A stretch of 64,000 nucleotides of DNA from Dipteris shenzhenensis (Eukaryota > Polypodiophyta > Polypodiopsida > Gleicheniales): NCBI GenBank assembly GCA_047967505.1, contig CM106540.1; one strand, 5' to 3'. Of this stretch, positions 36,116 to 48,413 are shown in pieces. Under the pieces are notes generated by a model. The model ran no database searches and had not been told where the DNA came from. It saw nothing but the letters and a program-made list of their open reading frames with translations. The position numbers were made by a program, and so were the translations under genes. Every line of letters begins with the position of its first letter. Position 1 is the first letter of the stretch.

Positions 36116-36521
36116 ATGAGGGAGGTATCCCTATTATCCAATTAGCATTAGCTTTTTGATTATCCTTCCTTTCAACACACACAAATTTGCAAAATCTTCT
36201 TTTAACTCATTGCTCATTTATATAATCCTGGCATATTAGGACTCCTTGCCTTGTATTCTCCTTTCATTTACCTAATGACTAGTTGAGAATGGACTTCAAC
36301 TTTGACATCTTTCATTCCCTCTTTCAAGCAATCTTCTAATCTACAAATTCATGTATTATACTTAGCAATATTTTGATATGACTCTTGTAAAATCTCGATC
36401 CTTGTCTCATACCTCTTTTGTTTGGATCAAATAAAAGTATCCTTGGGCCATTCTTATTTTCCTTCTGGATCAAATCCTCTTACCTTGGTCCATACCACTT
36501 TTCCTTTTTGGATCAAATAAA
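36116..36521. other. AT-rich spacer
   Basis: The phrase TTTTTGGATCAAATAAA recurs loosely at about 36420, 36465 and 36505; otherwise nothing recognised. Confidence 0.35.
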
Positions 36522-37655
36522 TGTTAGAGAATACTCAAGTTGTACACATGAAATGAACTCGATTGAATAAATGAAATATAGAGCTGGAAAGGGAGTTGAA
36601 ATAATGGAAAGTAAAGTACAACTTATTCCAAATAGAAAGATAAGATAAGCTTTATCTACATCTCCTTAGATGTATAGGTCTTGTTGAATATTTACATCCT
36701 CAAAGATAACAACTACTCATAGTGACACTGAGCCAAAGACGCATCGATATAGAAGTTGATAGCCTAGCAAGGGCTCGTGTAGCTTGAAGCCTCTACCAAG
36801 AAGTTGATAGCCTCTAGGAAGGGCTCGTGTAGCTTGAAGCCTCTCTAACCAATGAAGATATATGACCAAACAAAAAATATTACTAGTGAGCAATGATAAC
36901 AAATGCCACCATTAACTCCTCAAATACCACCATTGCCATGTGCTCTTCCAACTAATCCAACTACTGCTAACTATTAGCCCCTAATAGGGTTTGCATTCCT
37001 AATACCACCCCTCAAACCAAAGGTAGCGTATAAAATAAAAAATTATCAAAATGGTAGATTCTCTGATAAAACAAATGAATACTCAAACACAAAGAGTTTC
37101 ACCACTTAAAGTGAGAATTAACTGCCAAAGAGTATGAGTGCTCAAATTAAATCTCCTTCACACACACAAAGATAAGGGATTCCTTACAAAGGAATTTTGA
37201 CTAAAAATTTTTACAAGGATGAGAGGATAACCACCAACAAAAAAGTAAGGCCAAAATTAAGACCCAAACTATTGTGAAAAATGGGCTACTTAAAAGGCAT
37301 AGTTGTCTTCATTAGTGTCTGGTTCAGCTTCAACACAAACTCTAGCAAAGTTGCTTGTCACCATATTTACATGGTTCTTCTAATCAAATAATTCATGTAC
37401 TTCCCCCACTACTACGAAGGCACCATCGTCGACGATGGTGTGGCTTCAACCCATGAGCCTCTACATTCAAGGAGCAGCTAGTCCTTGCTTGTCTATGAGG
37501 ACATGGCTAAGGGTAGCTGAGGCAAAATGTTAGCCCTTGGGTTAGGCTAATAGCAATTCTACTTTAGTTTCCATCATATTGCCTCTCTTTCCAACCTGTA
37601 TTGTATTTAGTAGATTGAGTTCATTTCATGCATATACTTTGAGTGTTCTCCAACA
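36522..37655. mobile_element. Element with LTR-like ends in inverted orientation
   Basis: The ends are inverted copies of about 130 bases. The left reads TGTTAGAGAATACTCAAG and the right, reversed, TGTTGGAGAACACTCAAAG; each is followed by a matching GGAAAG-rich stretch. TG...CA termini suggest two related LTR ends facing each other, or a terminal-inverted-repeat element. No target duplication is clear. Inside, a 50-base direct duplication (about 36745-36840, AAGTTGATAGCCT...AGCTTGAAGCCTCT) occurs, and there is no gene. Confidence 0.5.
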
Positions 37656-37658
37656 TAT

Positions 37659-37959
37659 TGATGGGATATCTCAAGGTGTATGCCTCAGGCACACCTTGGT
37701 TTCTATGTGTGAGTGCTAGAGGCACAGTTAGGTGCCCATAAGCACAGTTAGGTGGTGGAGAGCCACATAGGATGATTGAGAGAATCTAGGAGTAGATTGA
37801 GGAGATGATTGTGGAACTCTGAAGTCATCAGTGATGTCAGTGAGCATGTATGAGGTGCCTACTTAAGGACCTCACTCTTCTTCATGCCATAATGCAAGTA
37901 TTCTGAGTTTGTGTCCACTCTTTGCTTTCCTTTCAGCTTACCAACATGGTATCAGAGCC
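37659..37959 (+). repeat. LTR with primer-binding site (other end not found)
   Basis: The segment starts TGATGGGATATC and ends TTACCAACA, immediately followed by TGGTATCAGAGCCC (37947-37960), the plant tRNA-Met primer site. It resembles a roughly 288-bp 5' LTR on the plus strand. I found no second copy downstream, so the element is truncated or its 3' LTR is missing. Confidence 0.65.
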
Positions 37960-38995
37960 CTTTGATCCCCCTTGAGCCCATTTCTGCCACATCATCTTCT
38001 TCTTCTTCATCTTCTTCTTCCCCATTTTCCTCCTTCCCAAAATCTTTGAGAGCTTAGTTCTCTGCCTACAAACGACCATTGCCCAAACCCTCTGAGCTGT
38101 AAACTCCTCTAGTATGGGTGAACTTCCACCTGCAGGAAATTAAAAAAAAAACGTCTCTGTTGGCTGCCATTCTCCAAAGAGCGCATTTTTTCGCCATTCT
38201 TCTATTGCTCAATACTCCCTGCCTACTTCGCCATTGCTTGAGCCCTCTTAGGAGTAGATGGGCGACCTCAAGACGAAGATTTTGAGTCATTTTTCAGCTC
38301 ATTTGGTTTAGTAACGAAGGAGAAATCATCAAAACTCAGGTTCAGCCTATAGCAACTCCCCCGGGCAATAGCACGCGCCATTTCGTCCAACCTCTGTGCT
38401 GGATCCTCTCTGGTATATGAGCTTTCTTTTGCTTCACAAAGCCCTCTTTTTCTTGCTTTGAAGAGTGAGCTACAAGCCCTCCAAGTTCAGCCTTTTGGTT
38501 TTGATAGTTTTGGACAAGTTTTTGAAGATGATGCTACATAAAATGCTACTCTAGCACTTCTGAGTTTTTGAAGTTTTCAATAGCATCAGTACAAGTGTGG
38601 CTTCAGTTTTTCTTTGAATTGCTAGAGCTTAGTACACCAGTCACAAAATTAAGCCAACACAACAAACTATTAAACCAATTAGCATGTTAAAATATTTGCC
38701 ATCCATTAAAATATTAAACTAAAATATTCACCATTGAAATATTAAAATAAATTAAAATTGCCAAAAATAATTTATTCAAAAATATATTGAAAAAACCAAA
38801 ACAAAATTTTAAACATGAACACCATCTTGGTCTTGATGTTCATTTATTTAAGTATTAAAACAACTTATTCAAAAATATGCATACACATAATTAAAACAAA
38901 CTATTTCAAAAATATTCATACACATATTCAGAAAGCAAAAAAGTTTTCCTTATTTCAAAATAGGAATCACTTGTAGGAAAGATACTCTAGTTTGC
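37960..38995. other. Leader-like sequence and AT-rich spacer
   Basis: Following the primer site is a TCTTCT-rich leader; no gag could be recognised. The part 38640-38940 is very AT-rich with loose repeats of AAAATATTCA. Confidence 0.35.
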
Positions 38996-41900
38996 ATTCT
39001 TTCATTCTTTACATTTCTCAAGCTCCTCTTGCCTTAGATGTTGAACTTCCTCTTTTGATTCTCTGGCACTATAGCCTACATCAAAGAGGGCATGATATAT
39101 TTTGTCAAGTTTCAATTCTTGAGATAGCATAGTAGTGACTTGGGTAGAATCTTGGGGGCTTCATTACCAAGATCTTGACTAACAGGGTACTCTAGGCCAG
39201 TCTAGGGGCTTTCAAGTATAGGCTCTAAGTCATCACTTCCTAGTAGTAACTCACATCATGGATGAGTTTGTGAGGTGTCAAATGCAAGCTCCTCATGACT
39301 TGGGAGTACATCTACTTTACTCGTCTCATTGGTACTACATCTAGTACTCCACTTCCCTCTCCATTCAAAATAGCCTCTTTTTGAGGTTTCATGCTCTCAT
39401 TTGGACCTCCATTGCTTTCCCTTTTCCTTTCACTACAACAACTTGTCTTTCTTCCTTGTTGCTACCTTCTCTTATGACCAATGAAACCTCATTGCTCAAT
39501 GGTCCTTTGCAACCTATTATTGATTTTCTTCTTTGTGCATAGTTCTAGATGTGAGCTCTCTGATATAGAGCTACCAAATTGAGATTCCCTAGATGTAGAG
39601 CTACCATCCTCAGTAGTAGATTTTACATTTTCTATGACTTTCTCACTTGAGTCATCCTGCACTTTTTTGCTCTATTCCACATCTGAGCTCCCTTCCTCTT
39701 TATTACATAATGTGGGCATGCAACTTATTATATAATGTGGGCATACAACTGAAGTAAGTATCAAAGTACTCAATGTGATGGGGGGCATCAATGACAATCA
39801 CATGGACTCCATTTCATAAAATAGTCTCTGTAGCTAACCCCATTCCATACAATGCCACATTCCCATCTTTCATCTGATATGATTTTACCATCTCTTATAT
39901 CAAGGAAGGATGCTTTGGATGTCGATAATCCAAAGAAGAGGAGATTTTTTTAAATGTCTCTCTTGGAAAAATAGCCAAAGAGTCTTTTAGGGAACTTAAA
40001 ATGGTGGACCATCACCCCTATGCATAAATGCAACCATCATGGGTTGCAAGATTTGGATGCAAGTGTCACCATGATAACTATGCTCATACTACAATACCAT
40101 ACCATGCAACACCTTTCCAATCACACCCCTGAATGCAGATCTCAAACTGGCAAACAATGCATCTCATTGTCTATTTGTGATAAGCATGAAAAATGTTGCT
40201 CTTGGTTTCCTTGCCATAGGGCCCTGTATCATACTTCATATAAGCTCAACAATCCCCGACACTAACAGATCCAATAGTTCATCAAAGAAAAATGCATATG
40301 GGTTCTCTCGAGGTTCACTACCCATTGCGACCATAAATCTTTTAGTATCAACTCCCTTGACAATAACATAATTTGAATTGTCCTTTGACAAACCAATCTC
40401 ATAGGAGAACGTGAAAGACTTGTTAAGGACTTGAAGTTGCATCTTACTTTCATGGCATTTAACTTTATTTGTGCATGCATCATCTCCATGCAAATAGGCA
40501 TCTTAGATCAAAGTTCCTTTGTTGGTGCTACATCTTTATCTCAGGATTTTATCCATTGCAAGGCTCAATTCTTGTCAACCATTTTTCCTAGCCCACGTGC
40601 TTTTTTCTTGTCCACTTGGTACTCATGATCCACCAACTCTTCACCTAAATGAAGCCAAAACTTATATGCAGCTTTAGCCTTTACTACCTGATTGACTATT
40701 TCTTCAAGGCTTCCCTAGTTGTTCTTCTTACAAAAAAAGAATTCTCCATTTAGTAACTTCTGGCAAACCACCTTTACTATCTTGTCAACATAGTATCTCA
40801 ATGGCCTCCACCAAACAATTGACATAATCTTTATGAAATTTTGCTTCTTGTTTACCTTGTGTTCAGGTGACTCAAAGGATATCATACCAGATTTAAATGC
40901 AATGCATACAATTGAAAGATTATTTTAGGATGAAATACGATGCAAGTGTAATCCTTGTATTTATTGATGGTTCTTGTAATATCTTGAAGACTTGGTTGAA
41001 CATCATTCATGATGGCCATCAAGCACCTAAAAAATCACATGTGCTTTCCTAAGAACTCCATAGTGGGTCTCTTACCCTTTGAGGGTAGTAGCTCCCCATA
41101 CCCAATCCATAACTCTCTTGCTTTAGGAAGAACCTCCGAAAGAGTTAACTTCTTCTTATTTTGAAAAGGTTCATTATTGAGCCTGACAGATTCCAGTATA
41201 CACTTTGAGTCATCTTTGAATAAATGAATATAAGCGATAACTCTTGCAAACTTTTAAATGTACTCCTCGGAGGGTAAGTTTCCTGTTTTGGTCTCCTCAA
41301 ATGCAATTCTGCATGCCTCATAGAATTGTTGCCCATCAATGGGCTCAAATGTGCACCTCTAAAGGAATCTATTTCTAGATAGCATATACTTCTTTTCATC
41401 ATCATCCTTGTATTTGTTCTCATAAAATGTTGCTTCATGAACAATGTCAATCAGTCTAAATTCCTCAAATGATGTAAAAAAATCTAGATGCTTTTGGAAG
41501 TCACATCATATAACACTAGATCATCACTTGCAAGCTTCTTGAATGACATTGGACGTAGCGTGATTTTATTGGGGAGTTGGTGTTTTGGCTTGTCTTGCAT
41601 CCTCATATAACTTCCTTGAAAACTTCTCATCAAGCTTTCTTTGCTTGATAAACAAAGGAGATATTGATATATATTGGTTGCACTAGATACTGTGAGAATC
41701 CCCATACATGCCCCTCATCACCATCAGAGTGTAGATTAACATTTATAAAAGTATATGCAAGTAGTGATTCTATAAGTTTGGCTTCTTCAGCTTCTTCATC
41801 CTTGCTGTCACTATCATCATCATCCAACCTCTCACCATGTTGTAATTGGGTTACTTTTGGCTCAGATCTTTGAGATCAAGGCCTTTTTTCTCCTCTTCGA

Positions 41901-42590
41901 GGTACATCCATAGCTTTCACATGAGCATCAAATTTGGATGGTGTCTTTTTATTTTCCTTGCTCATTGCAGTCTGCACTTATGGTTGGACAGCTAGGACTA
42001 GGGGTAAATGTTGTACAAAGCCCTTAAAAGATCCAAGTGTACCACCATCTTGACCATCTTGAATCTTTGGTAATGCATAGCATATAGCATTTAGAGAATG
42101 CAAGGCATCACCTATATTTGGATACTTTGCAGAATTTGGCACTTCCTTACACGAGGTACTTCTTAGAGTTTGACCTTAAATATATTATATGCTAGCCCTT
42201 CATGTTATCATCACATATGGCTATCAAGAAGTCTTCATGTGGAAACACATCCAACTTCAAGATAGCTTTGGCACTTCCAATTGCTTAGCTAGAAAATTTG
42301 GGACTTGTCACTTTTGCTAAAGTGATAACAAGGTGGCAGATCTTTGGTTTCTCCATCATAAACCAAGCATGATCAATGAATTTCTCATGAATAGGAAATA
42401 CCATTGCAAATTCTTCAAATTGTAAAACATATTACATAAGACACCTTAAGCTTTGTATAATTCCCTCCTTAACCAAAGAATGTAACAATAAATGCTCATT
42501 AATAAAAACTCAAATTAAGATAAACCACTAAGACATTGCATAGTATAATCACTTTTACTCCTATAGGGTTTCTCTAAAATATTTGTAACA
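38996..42590 (-). pseudogene. Decayed minus-strand coding sequence, unidentified
   Basis: Several minus-strand frame fragments look coding in composition. One at about 40262-40490 contains 'LNKSFTFSYEIGLSKD' and 'FFFDELLDLLVSG'. Others at 41145-41450 and 41484-41827 include an Asp/Glu-rich run 'DDDDSDSKDEEAEE'. They are separated by stops and frameshifts and I do not recognise the family. The general layout would suit the gag side of an old retroelement, but that is a guess. Confidence 0.3.
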
Positions 42591-42599
42591 CCAAGCGCA

Positions 42600-43310
42600 T
42601 TAAGCATGGTAAGAATTAGGATGAGCTTCTTTCATGGATGGTGTCCATCAACAAGGCAACAAGATTGGATTGTAGGTTGTCTAAAACATTTGAACCACCA
42701 CAGGCATTGCCTAGTGCAATGACCCCTACTCTGTGTTGGTGTGAGCCCCGAATTATCAGGAAAGTCTTTATCCCAAGGGTTGGGATTCCTTGTTGATAAA
42801 AGAGCATCAACAAGGCACTCTCTATCCCAAGAGTTGGGATGAGTTTCATTAAGCATTGTCAAAATAGGGAGGCATTTCTATGATGGATGGTGTCCATCAA
42901 CAAGCAAACAAGATTGGATTGTAGTTTGTCTAAAACATTTGAACCACCATGGGCATTTTCCTAGTGCAACGACCCCTACCCCGTGGTGGTGGGAACATGG
43001 AAGTACTGGGAAAGTATTTATCCCAAGGGTTGGGACTCCTTGTTGATAAAAGAGCATCAACAAGGCACTCACTATCCCAAGAGTTGGAATGAGTTTCGTT
43101 AAGCAAGGTAAGAACGTCAATGAGTTTTTGTGATGGATGGTGTCCATCAACAAGGAAACAAGATTGGATTGTAGTTTGTCTAAAACATTTGAACCCAGAA
43201 TTACTGGGAGACTCTTTATCCCAAGGGTTGGGATTCCTTGTTGATAAAAGAGCATTACAAGGCACTCTCTATCCCAAGTTGGGATGAATTTTGTTGATCA
43301 ACAAGGCAAG
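42600..43310. repeat. Tandem repeat, about 250-bp unit, three copies
   Basis: The phrase GATGGTGTCCATCAACAAG recurs at about 42636, 42883 and 43136. Each copy is followed by ACAAGATTGGATTGTAG and TATCCCAAGGGTTGGGA. The third copy lacks about 80 bases. The unit contains a small inverted pair (TATCCCAAGGGTTGGGATTCC and TATCCCAAGAGTTGGGATG) and the inverted pair CATCAACAAGG / CCTTGTTGATAAAAG. Confidence 0.8.
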
Positions 43311-43935
43311 AATGATTGGATCTTAGTAGGACTAAAATTCAACAAAAAAGGCCAAGGATTGAGAGAGGTTTCACACCGACACGTGGCCATTGCAATTACA
43401 ACAGACAGACTCACAGACTAAGTGGGCAGACACATGGCGATTAGCACGGGCGGCAGAGGTAGGGTGGAGACACAACATCGATCACATGGTAGTTGGTAGG
43501 TGCAAAGTGGCAGTGTGGAGTTAAGGTGGCACGAATAATGCTTGAGAGGGTCAAACTCAGAAGGTGGCTGGGGCCTGAGAGGGGCTTGCAACACGTGGTG
43601 CCACAGAATTGATGCGAGGGGAAGACTGGAGGGCAATGAACATGTGGTAGCCACAAAGCACAGTCAAGGGGTAGACTTAGAGGGGGTTGACTCTACACAG
43701 TTTGCTAGCTCATGCCACGTGTCGCTTCGAGGCTCGTGCACCACGTCAGCCTGTAGACTCTTGTGCATCAACCTAAGAACATGCAGGATTGCAAGTTGTT
43801 GGGGAGTTCGTTGACAGCCACAGGCGATGCATGACATGGCAGTGCAGGTCTCACGACAAGTGGGCGCAAAGAACCATGTGGTGGTTGGGAGGCAGGGCAC
43901 GTCAACGTGAGGGCCATGTGGAAAATTGGCATGCA
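43311..43935. other. G/C-richer spacer with CACGTGGC-like phrases
   Basis: Repeated phrases such as ACACGTGGCC and CACGTGG occur, reminiscent of the minisatellite at 6935. No gene is recognised in either strand despite long open frames. Confidence 0.35.
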
Positions 43936-43951
43936 GGCCAGGAAAGAAGGG

Positions 43952-43954
<3 letters not shown>

Positions 43955-43994
<40 letters not shown>

Positions 43995-44039
43995 GGGGGG
44001 AGGGGAGGAAGGGAGGGAGGGAGGGTGTGTGTGTGGGCC

Positions 44040-44074
<35 letters not shown>

Positions 44075-44105
44075 GGAGGGGAGGGAGGGAGAGTGTGTTT
44101 GTGGG

Positions 44106-44142
<37 letters not shown>
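43955..44142. repeat. GA/G microsatellite, three blocks
   Basis: Three blocks of (GA)n followed by G-runs and GGGA repeats, each ending with GGGCCGAGAGAGA. This is a compound repeat of about 75-bp higher-order unit. Confidence 0.9.
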
Positions 44143-44145
<3 letters not shown>

Positions 44146-45090
44146 ATATAATATATAATATATAAAAATATATATACATATACCTAATTTAACATGAAAT
44201 GAAAAAATACATATAAATATCTTATATGTATACATATATCTCATTATTTCTCTCTCTTCAGATGTATTATTTATACATATTTTTATTTGTTTATATTACT
44301 ATATATTATTAATATATTAATGTATTTGTATGACTATTTACATTATATATATATATATATGCATATATAATTATTATTTATATTATACTATTGCTATATA
44401 TATTATTAGTTCATAAATATAAATATAAATATTATATCCTTTTATATTTATTTATATTACTATATTATTTATAAATTATAGTAAGATATATAATATTTAT
44501 CTCATTATTTCTCTCTTACATATATATTATTTATATATATATTTGTTTGTTTATATTACTATATACATTTATATAAATATATTTGTACTACTATATGAAT
44601 TATATATATTTATTATTATTATTATATATATTACACTATTGTTATATATACACTATTAGCTTATACATACATATATTATTATTATATCATTTTATATTTA
44701 TTTATATTACTATATTATTATATATTATACTAAGATATATAATATGAACCAACAAGTATTTTAAAAAGGATTATGTTAAAACATCTTATCTTATCATATC
44801 TCATTATTTCTCTCTCTTACATATATATTATTTATATATTTATTTATATTACTATATATATATGTTTATATATATTTGTATTACTATATGAAATATATAT
44901 ATTTTTCTTCTTATTATTATTTATATTATACTATTGTTCTATATACATTATTAGCTTATACATATATATATTATTATTATATAATTTATTATTTATTTAT
45001 ATTACTATATTATTATATATTATACTAAGATATGTAATATTAACCAACAAGTATTTTAAAAAGGATTATGTTAAAACATCTTGTCTTATC
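44143..45090. repeat. AT-rich satellite, about 270-300-bp unit
   Basis: CTCATTATTTCTCTC recurs at about 44241, 44501 and 44798. Each is followed by long TATATTATTTATAT tracts and ends with AAGATATGTAATAT-type phrases. The last two copies end with ACCAACAAGTATTTTAAAAA and ATGTTAAAACATCTT. Confidence 0.8.
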
Positions 45091-45855
45091 TTACTTCTTA
45101 CGGTATATGCCTCTCTTGATAAGCTAGGAAGGTGACATATTCGATTTGGGGCCAAAACCTATGGTCCAACGACAATCGAATCATTTGCCATGATCTAATC
45201 TGTAGCAAAATCAACGGCCTGTTTGGCAGAGGCATCTTTATGGAGCCATAGCAAAGGAAGCAATGGCAAGAATTTAACCCTTTGTGATTTAGCATAAGAT
45301 TTCATCAATTCTTGTTCTTGGTTATGACCACTTCTATGTGATGCAAGTAATTGGAATATGGAATGCTAAAACGTCTGTGTCGCTCTAGGTGAAAGCATTC
45401 TACAACGTACGTTAGTGCTCCGGGTGAAACCATTCTACAACCTAAAGTAGAACACCTATAGGTACTTGATTTTTGTTTTGACAGCTCTTGGGTAGGATTT
45501 TGAGTCTTTGGCAATGCACAATTGGCTATAGTCCATGGATTTAGCATCCAATCCAATGGGTTGATCTAGGATGGCATTTGTTGTGATGACGAGATATTGA
45601 GGGTTGCACACAAATCCTTCATAGATTGCTTGACGTGGACACGATGTTCGAGCATAATTTTGATGTAACATGGCTGCAAATGGCAATCTCGATGAACGTG
45701 ACCATGGATAAGTACTTCCAAATCGGCCATGGGGGTGGGGCGAGTGATTGTGGGGGAAGCTTTGACTCTACCAGCCTTTTGTGAAGGAACATATGAAGGA
45801 GAAGAGGAGTGAAGTGTGGCTGAAGGATGGTGTGATTGAGAGAGAATTCATTTGT
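45091..45855 (-). other. Unidentified sequence with a minus-strand open frame
   Basis: A 76-codon minus-strand frame at 45456-45686 ('IYEGFVCNPQYLVITTNAIL') has coding-like composition but no family I recognise. It overlaps a second frame (45305-45556). Not called as a gene. Confidence 0.25.
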
Positions 45856-45856
45856 G

Positions 45857-45857
<1 letters not shown>

Positions 45858-45906
<49 letters not shown>

Positions 45907-45929
45907 AGGGAGGGAGGGAGGGAGGGAGG

Positions 45930-45987
<58 letters not shown>

Positions 45988-45990
45988 GAT
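45858..45990. repeat. (GA)n and (GGGA)n microsatellite
   Basis: (GA)n, then about eight GGGA units, then (GA)n again, almost mirror-symmetric. Confidence 0.92.
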
Positions 45991-48012
45991 CCAAATGTAT
46001 TAAAGGGGCAATCAACCCCTAAAGAAGACCAAGAAATATGCATCCAAGTTTTACTCCTCTACATTTTGAAAAGAGATAACTATCCAAGGATGGACAAATG
46101 CAAAGATAATTTATTACTTAAAACTCAAGTTATATAGAAAAGACAAATGTATTATATGGGTGGTCAGCCCCTAAAATAGACTCGGGTAATATATATCCAA
46201 GTTCTACTCTTATATATTTTGAATTGGTTTCATGCAGAATTGAAAATTGATTCTGAGGGTTGAGTCGAAGCAAAAACAAAAAAACAAGTGAATGCAAAAA
46301 TATAGAGTAGCCTAGATTTTAAGAGATCAAGTCCGAGATCACTTATATCTAGTAAGAACTTGTGATGTACACAAGGCTTCCAGGACATAGGCTCGACACA
46401 GAGAACAATGGGAGCCTTTAGCAACAAATGAAAATCTTGATTCGACATTGTGGAACACAAAGTTCCTCCTGCAAGTGATCCATCTTGTGAATGACAATCT
46501 TGGGTCACCAAGGAATCCATTTCAAAAGGGCTTCATCTTCTAGTTAATCACCAGTCATCGGCATGTGATTGCATGCCAGCTTGCATCCATTTGCCAGGCT
46601 TGCATGAGATTATTTTTTGGCAAAGTCATTTTAGTACAGTTAATTACCATTCACTGTTTTGGCTCAGATTTTGATTAATTACAGGTAGCTTACTAAGATG
46701 GCTCATGATTATTTGGATGGCACAATCGAGCCTTTAGTCACACTAAGGTGGATTGAATTTTGATTAATTTAAGGTAGCTTATTAAGATGGCTCATGATTA
46801 TTTGGATGGCACAACCACCGCAATGGCTCAAATTTTGATTAATTTAAAGTATATTTAACCATGGCCCTGAACATGATTTGGCTACTTTTCTCTCATCTAC
46901 CCTTTCTCTGATCTTTTTCTATGGTCTCTCTATCATGAAGCTTCCCTTGCCATCCTCTTTTCCTAGTAGCCTCTCATTCCTACAAATCATGGCCTAATAC
47001 CTAAGAACCTTCCAACATCTATTTTCTTGTCTAAGGTGCATTCTGGATGAGTAAAGGTAAGAACCTGATTCCACGGAGAGGGACTATAATGAGAACATGT
47101 TACATGCTTGGTTGTTTGATATGAACATCGTGGAGAGGGTGAATATTCTACCATTTTTATTGGTTTCATGAATCATATCAACTGGCCATAAGATGGCTTA
47201 TGATATAAGTTTTTGTCTAGGTGGATTGAAAGAGAAGGAAAAGATGAGGAAATCTTGGAGTGTAAGGAGGAGTTACTGTGGACCTATTGTATGAACATGG
47301 TGATGAGACTGTGTCAAGAGGTTTGCAAGAGTGTAGGAGACTAGCCATGAAATCTATCGTTGGTCTACTTTAGAGAGGTTGCTAGAATAGTCGGGAGTTT
47401 AGAATTCCCTTGATATGCGGGATGTTGACTAAAAGAGAGGCTAGATTTGTTGCTGCCACTTTTGCTTGCCATAGGCCAGATTGGTCTACAAGCAATGTGG
47501 TATGGTAACCTTTGGACTTACATGGGTGGATCACTGATTTAGTGACTGATCTCTCTTCGTTGGATTAGCTCACCAGTACAGTGGACGTGCTTCCTCATAT
47601 TCTTGGTTTTGTTAAAGGTTAATAGGAAAGGTATGTGTCATTTGGTAGGCTGGAGATTTGGTTGCTTAGATTATTCTGGGTGAGAACTACCACATCATCG
47701 CTTTGAATCAATTTCCTTATGGTATTGTTAGGGGGGGCCCTAAGGCGCTCAGCAATTGTTGAGTTTTTATAAATGTAATATCTTTTTTCAAATTTTCCTC
47801 CATGAGGCTCTCAACAATTTGCTAAGCTGATAGTTTTGATAAATTGTCTTCGTATATAGATGTAGTCTATTTTGTTCGATTTTTGTATATAGATGTAGTC
47901 TATATATATGATAGATGTAGTCTATTTTGTTCAATTTTTGCTCAATGAGGCTGCCAACAATGCCAAATTTATCCTATACATGATGAATATGTCAAAAAGA
48001 CAGACATGGACC
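45991..48012. other. Non-coding region with small duplications
   Basis: Two related 100-base segments start near 45992 and 46146 ('AATGTATTA...CAGCCCCTAAA'). A second duplicated phrase, GATGGCTCATGATTATTTGG, occurs near 46698 and 46788, each next to TTTTGATTAATT. The phrase ATAGATGTAGTCTAT occurs three times at about 47857-47922. No gene recognised. Confidence 0.45.
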
Positions 48013-48044
48013 CATTAGGGAAAAAGGGAACTCATTTTGGGGCC
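48013..48044 (+). repeat. Left terminal inverted repeat
   Basis: Starts CATTAGGGAAAAAGGG and ends TTTTGGGGCC; 30 of 32 bases match the right end. Confidence 0.82.
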
Positions 48045-48413
48045 CTGTAAGAAATTCACTATTTTTTGATTTATTTCTCTCCTAAAAGACCTCAAAAATC
48101 GTAAAATACGGAAACGTGGCTCAGAACTATCAATAAGGACTACAGAACTGTCAATTCAAAAAGGAATAAGATAATCTTTTGTCTGACTAACACGATTTTG
48201 TATTAAATATCCTCTTAGATTTTTTTTTGTTTACCAAAGATTCCGCATCTCTTTGGCCGACGTGTGCAGGCCTTTCATAAAGAGTCCATCACTAAACTTA
48301 ATGATTGCAAGTTTTCAAAATATTCACATGGATACCGCCACACTTCCACGATTCATGTTACAAAACGACTATGAGATTGAAAAACAAACTTCGCAACCTG
48401 AGAAGCACAAAAA

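Noticed and set aside
43768-44244. Open frames of Arg-Glu or Ser-Leu repeats
   Set aside because: Products of the (GA)n and G-run microsatellite on both strands.
44773-45135. 120-codon Ile/Tyr/Leu-rich frame resembling a membrane protein
   Set aside because: It lies in the AT satellite; the hydrophobic composition follows from TAT/ATA repeats.
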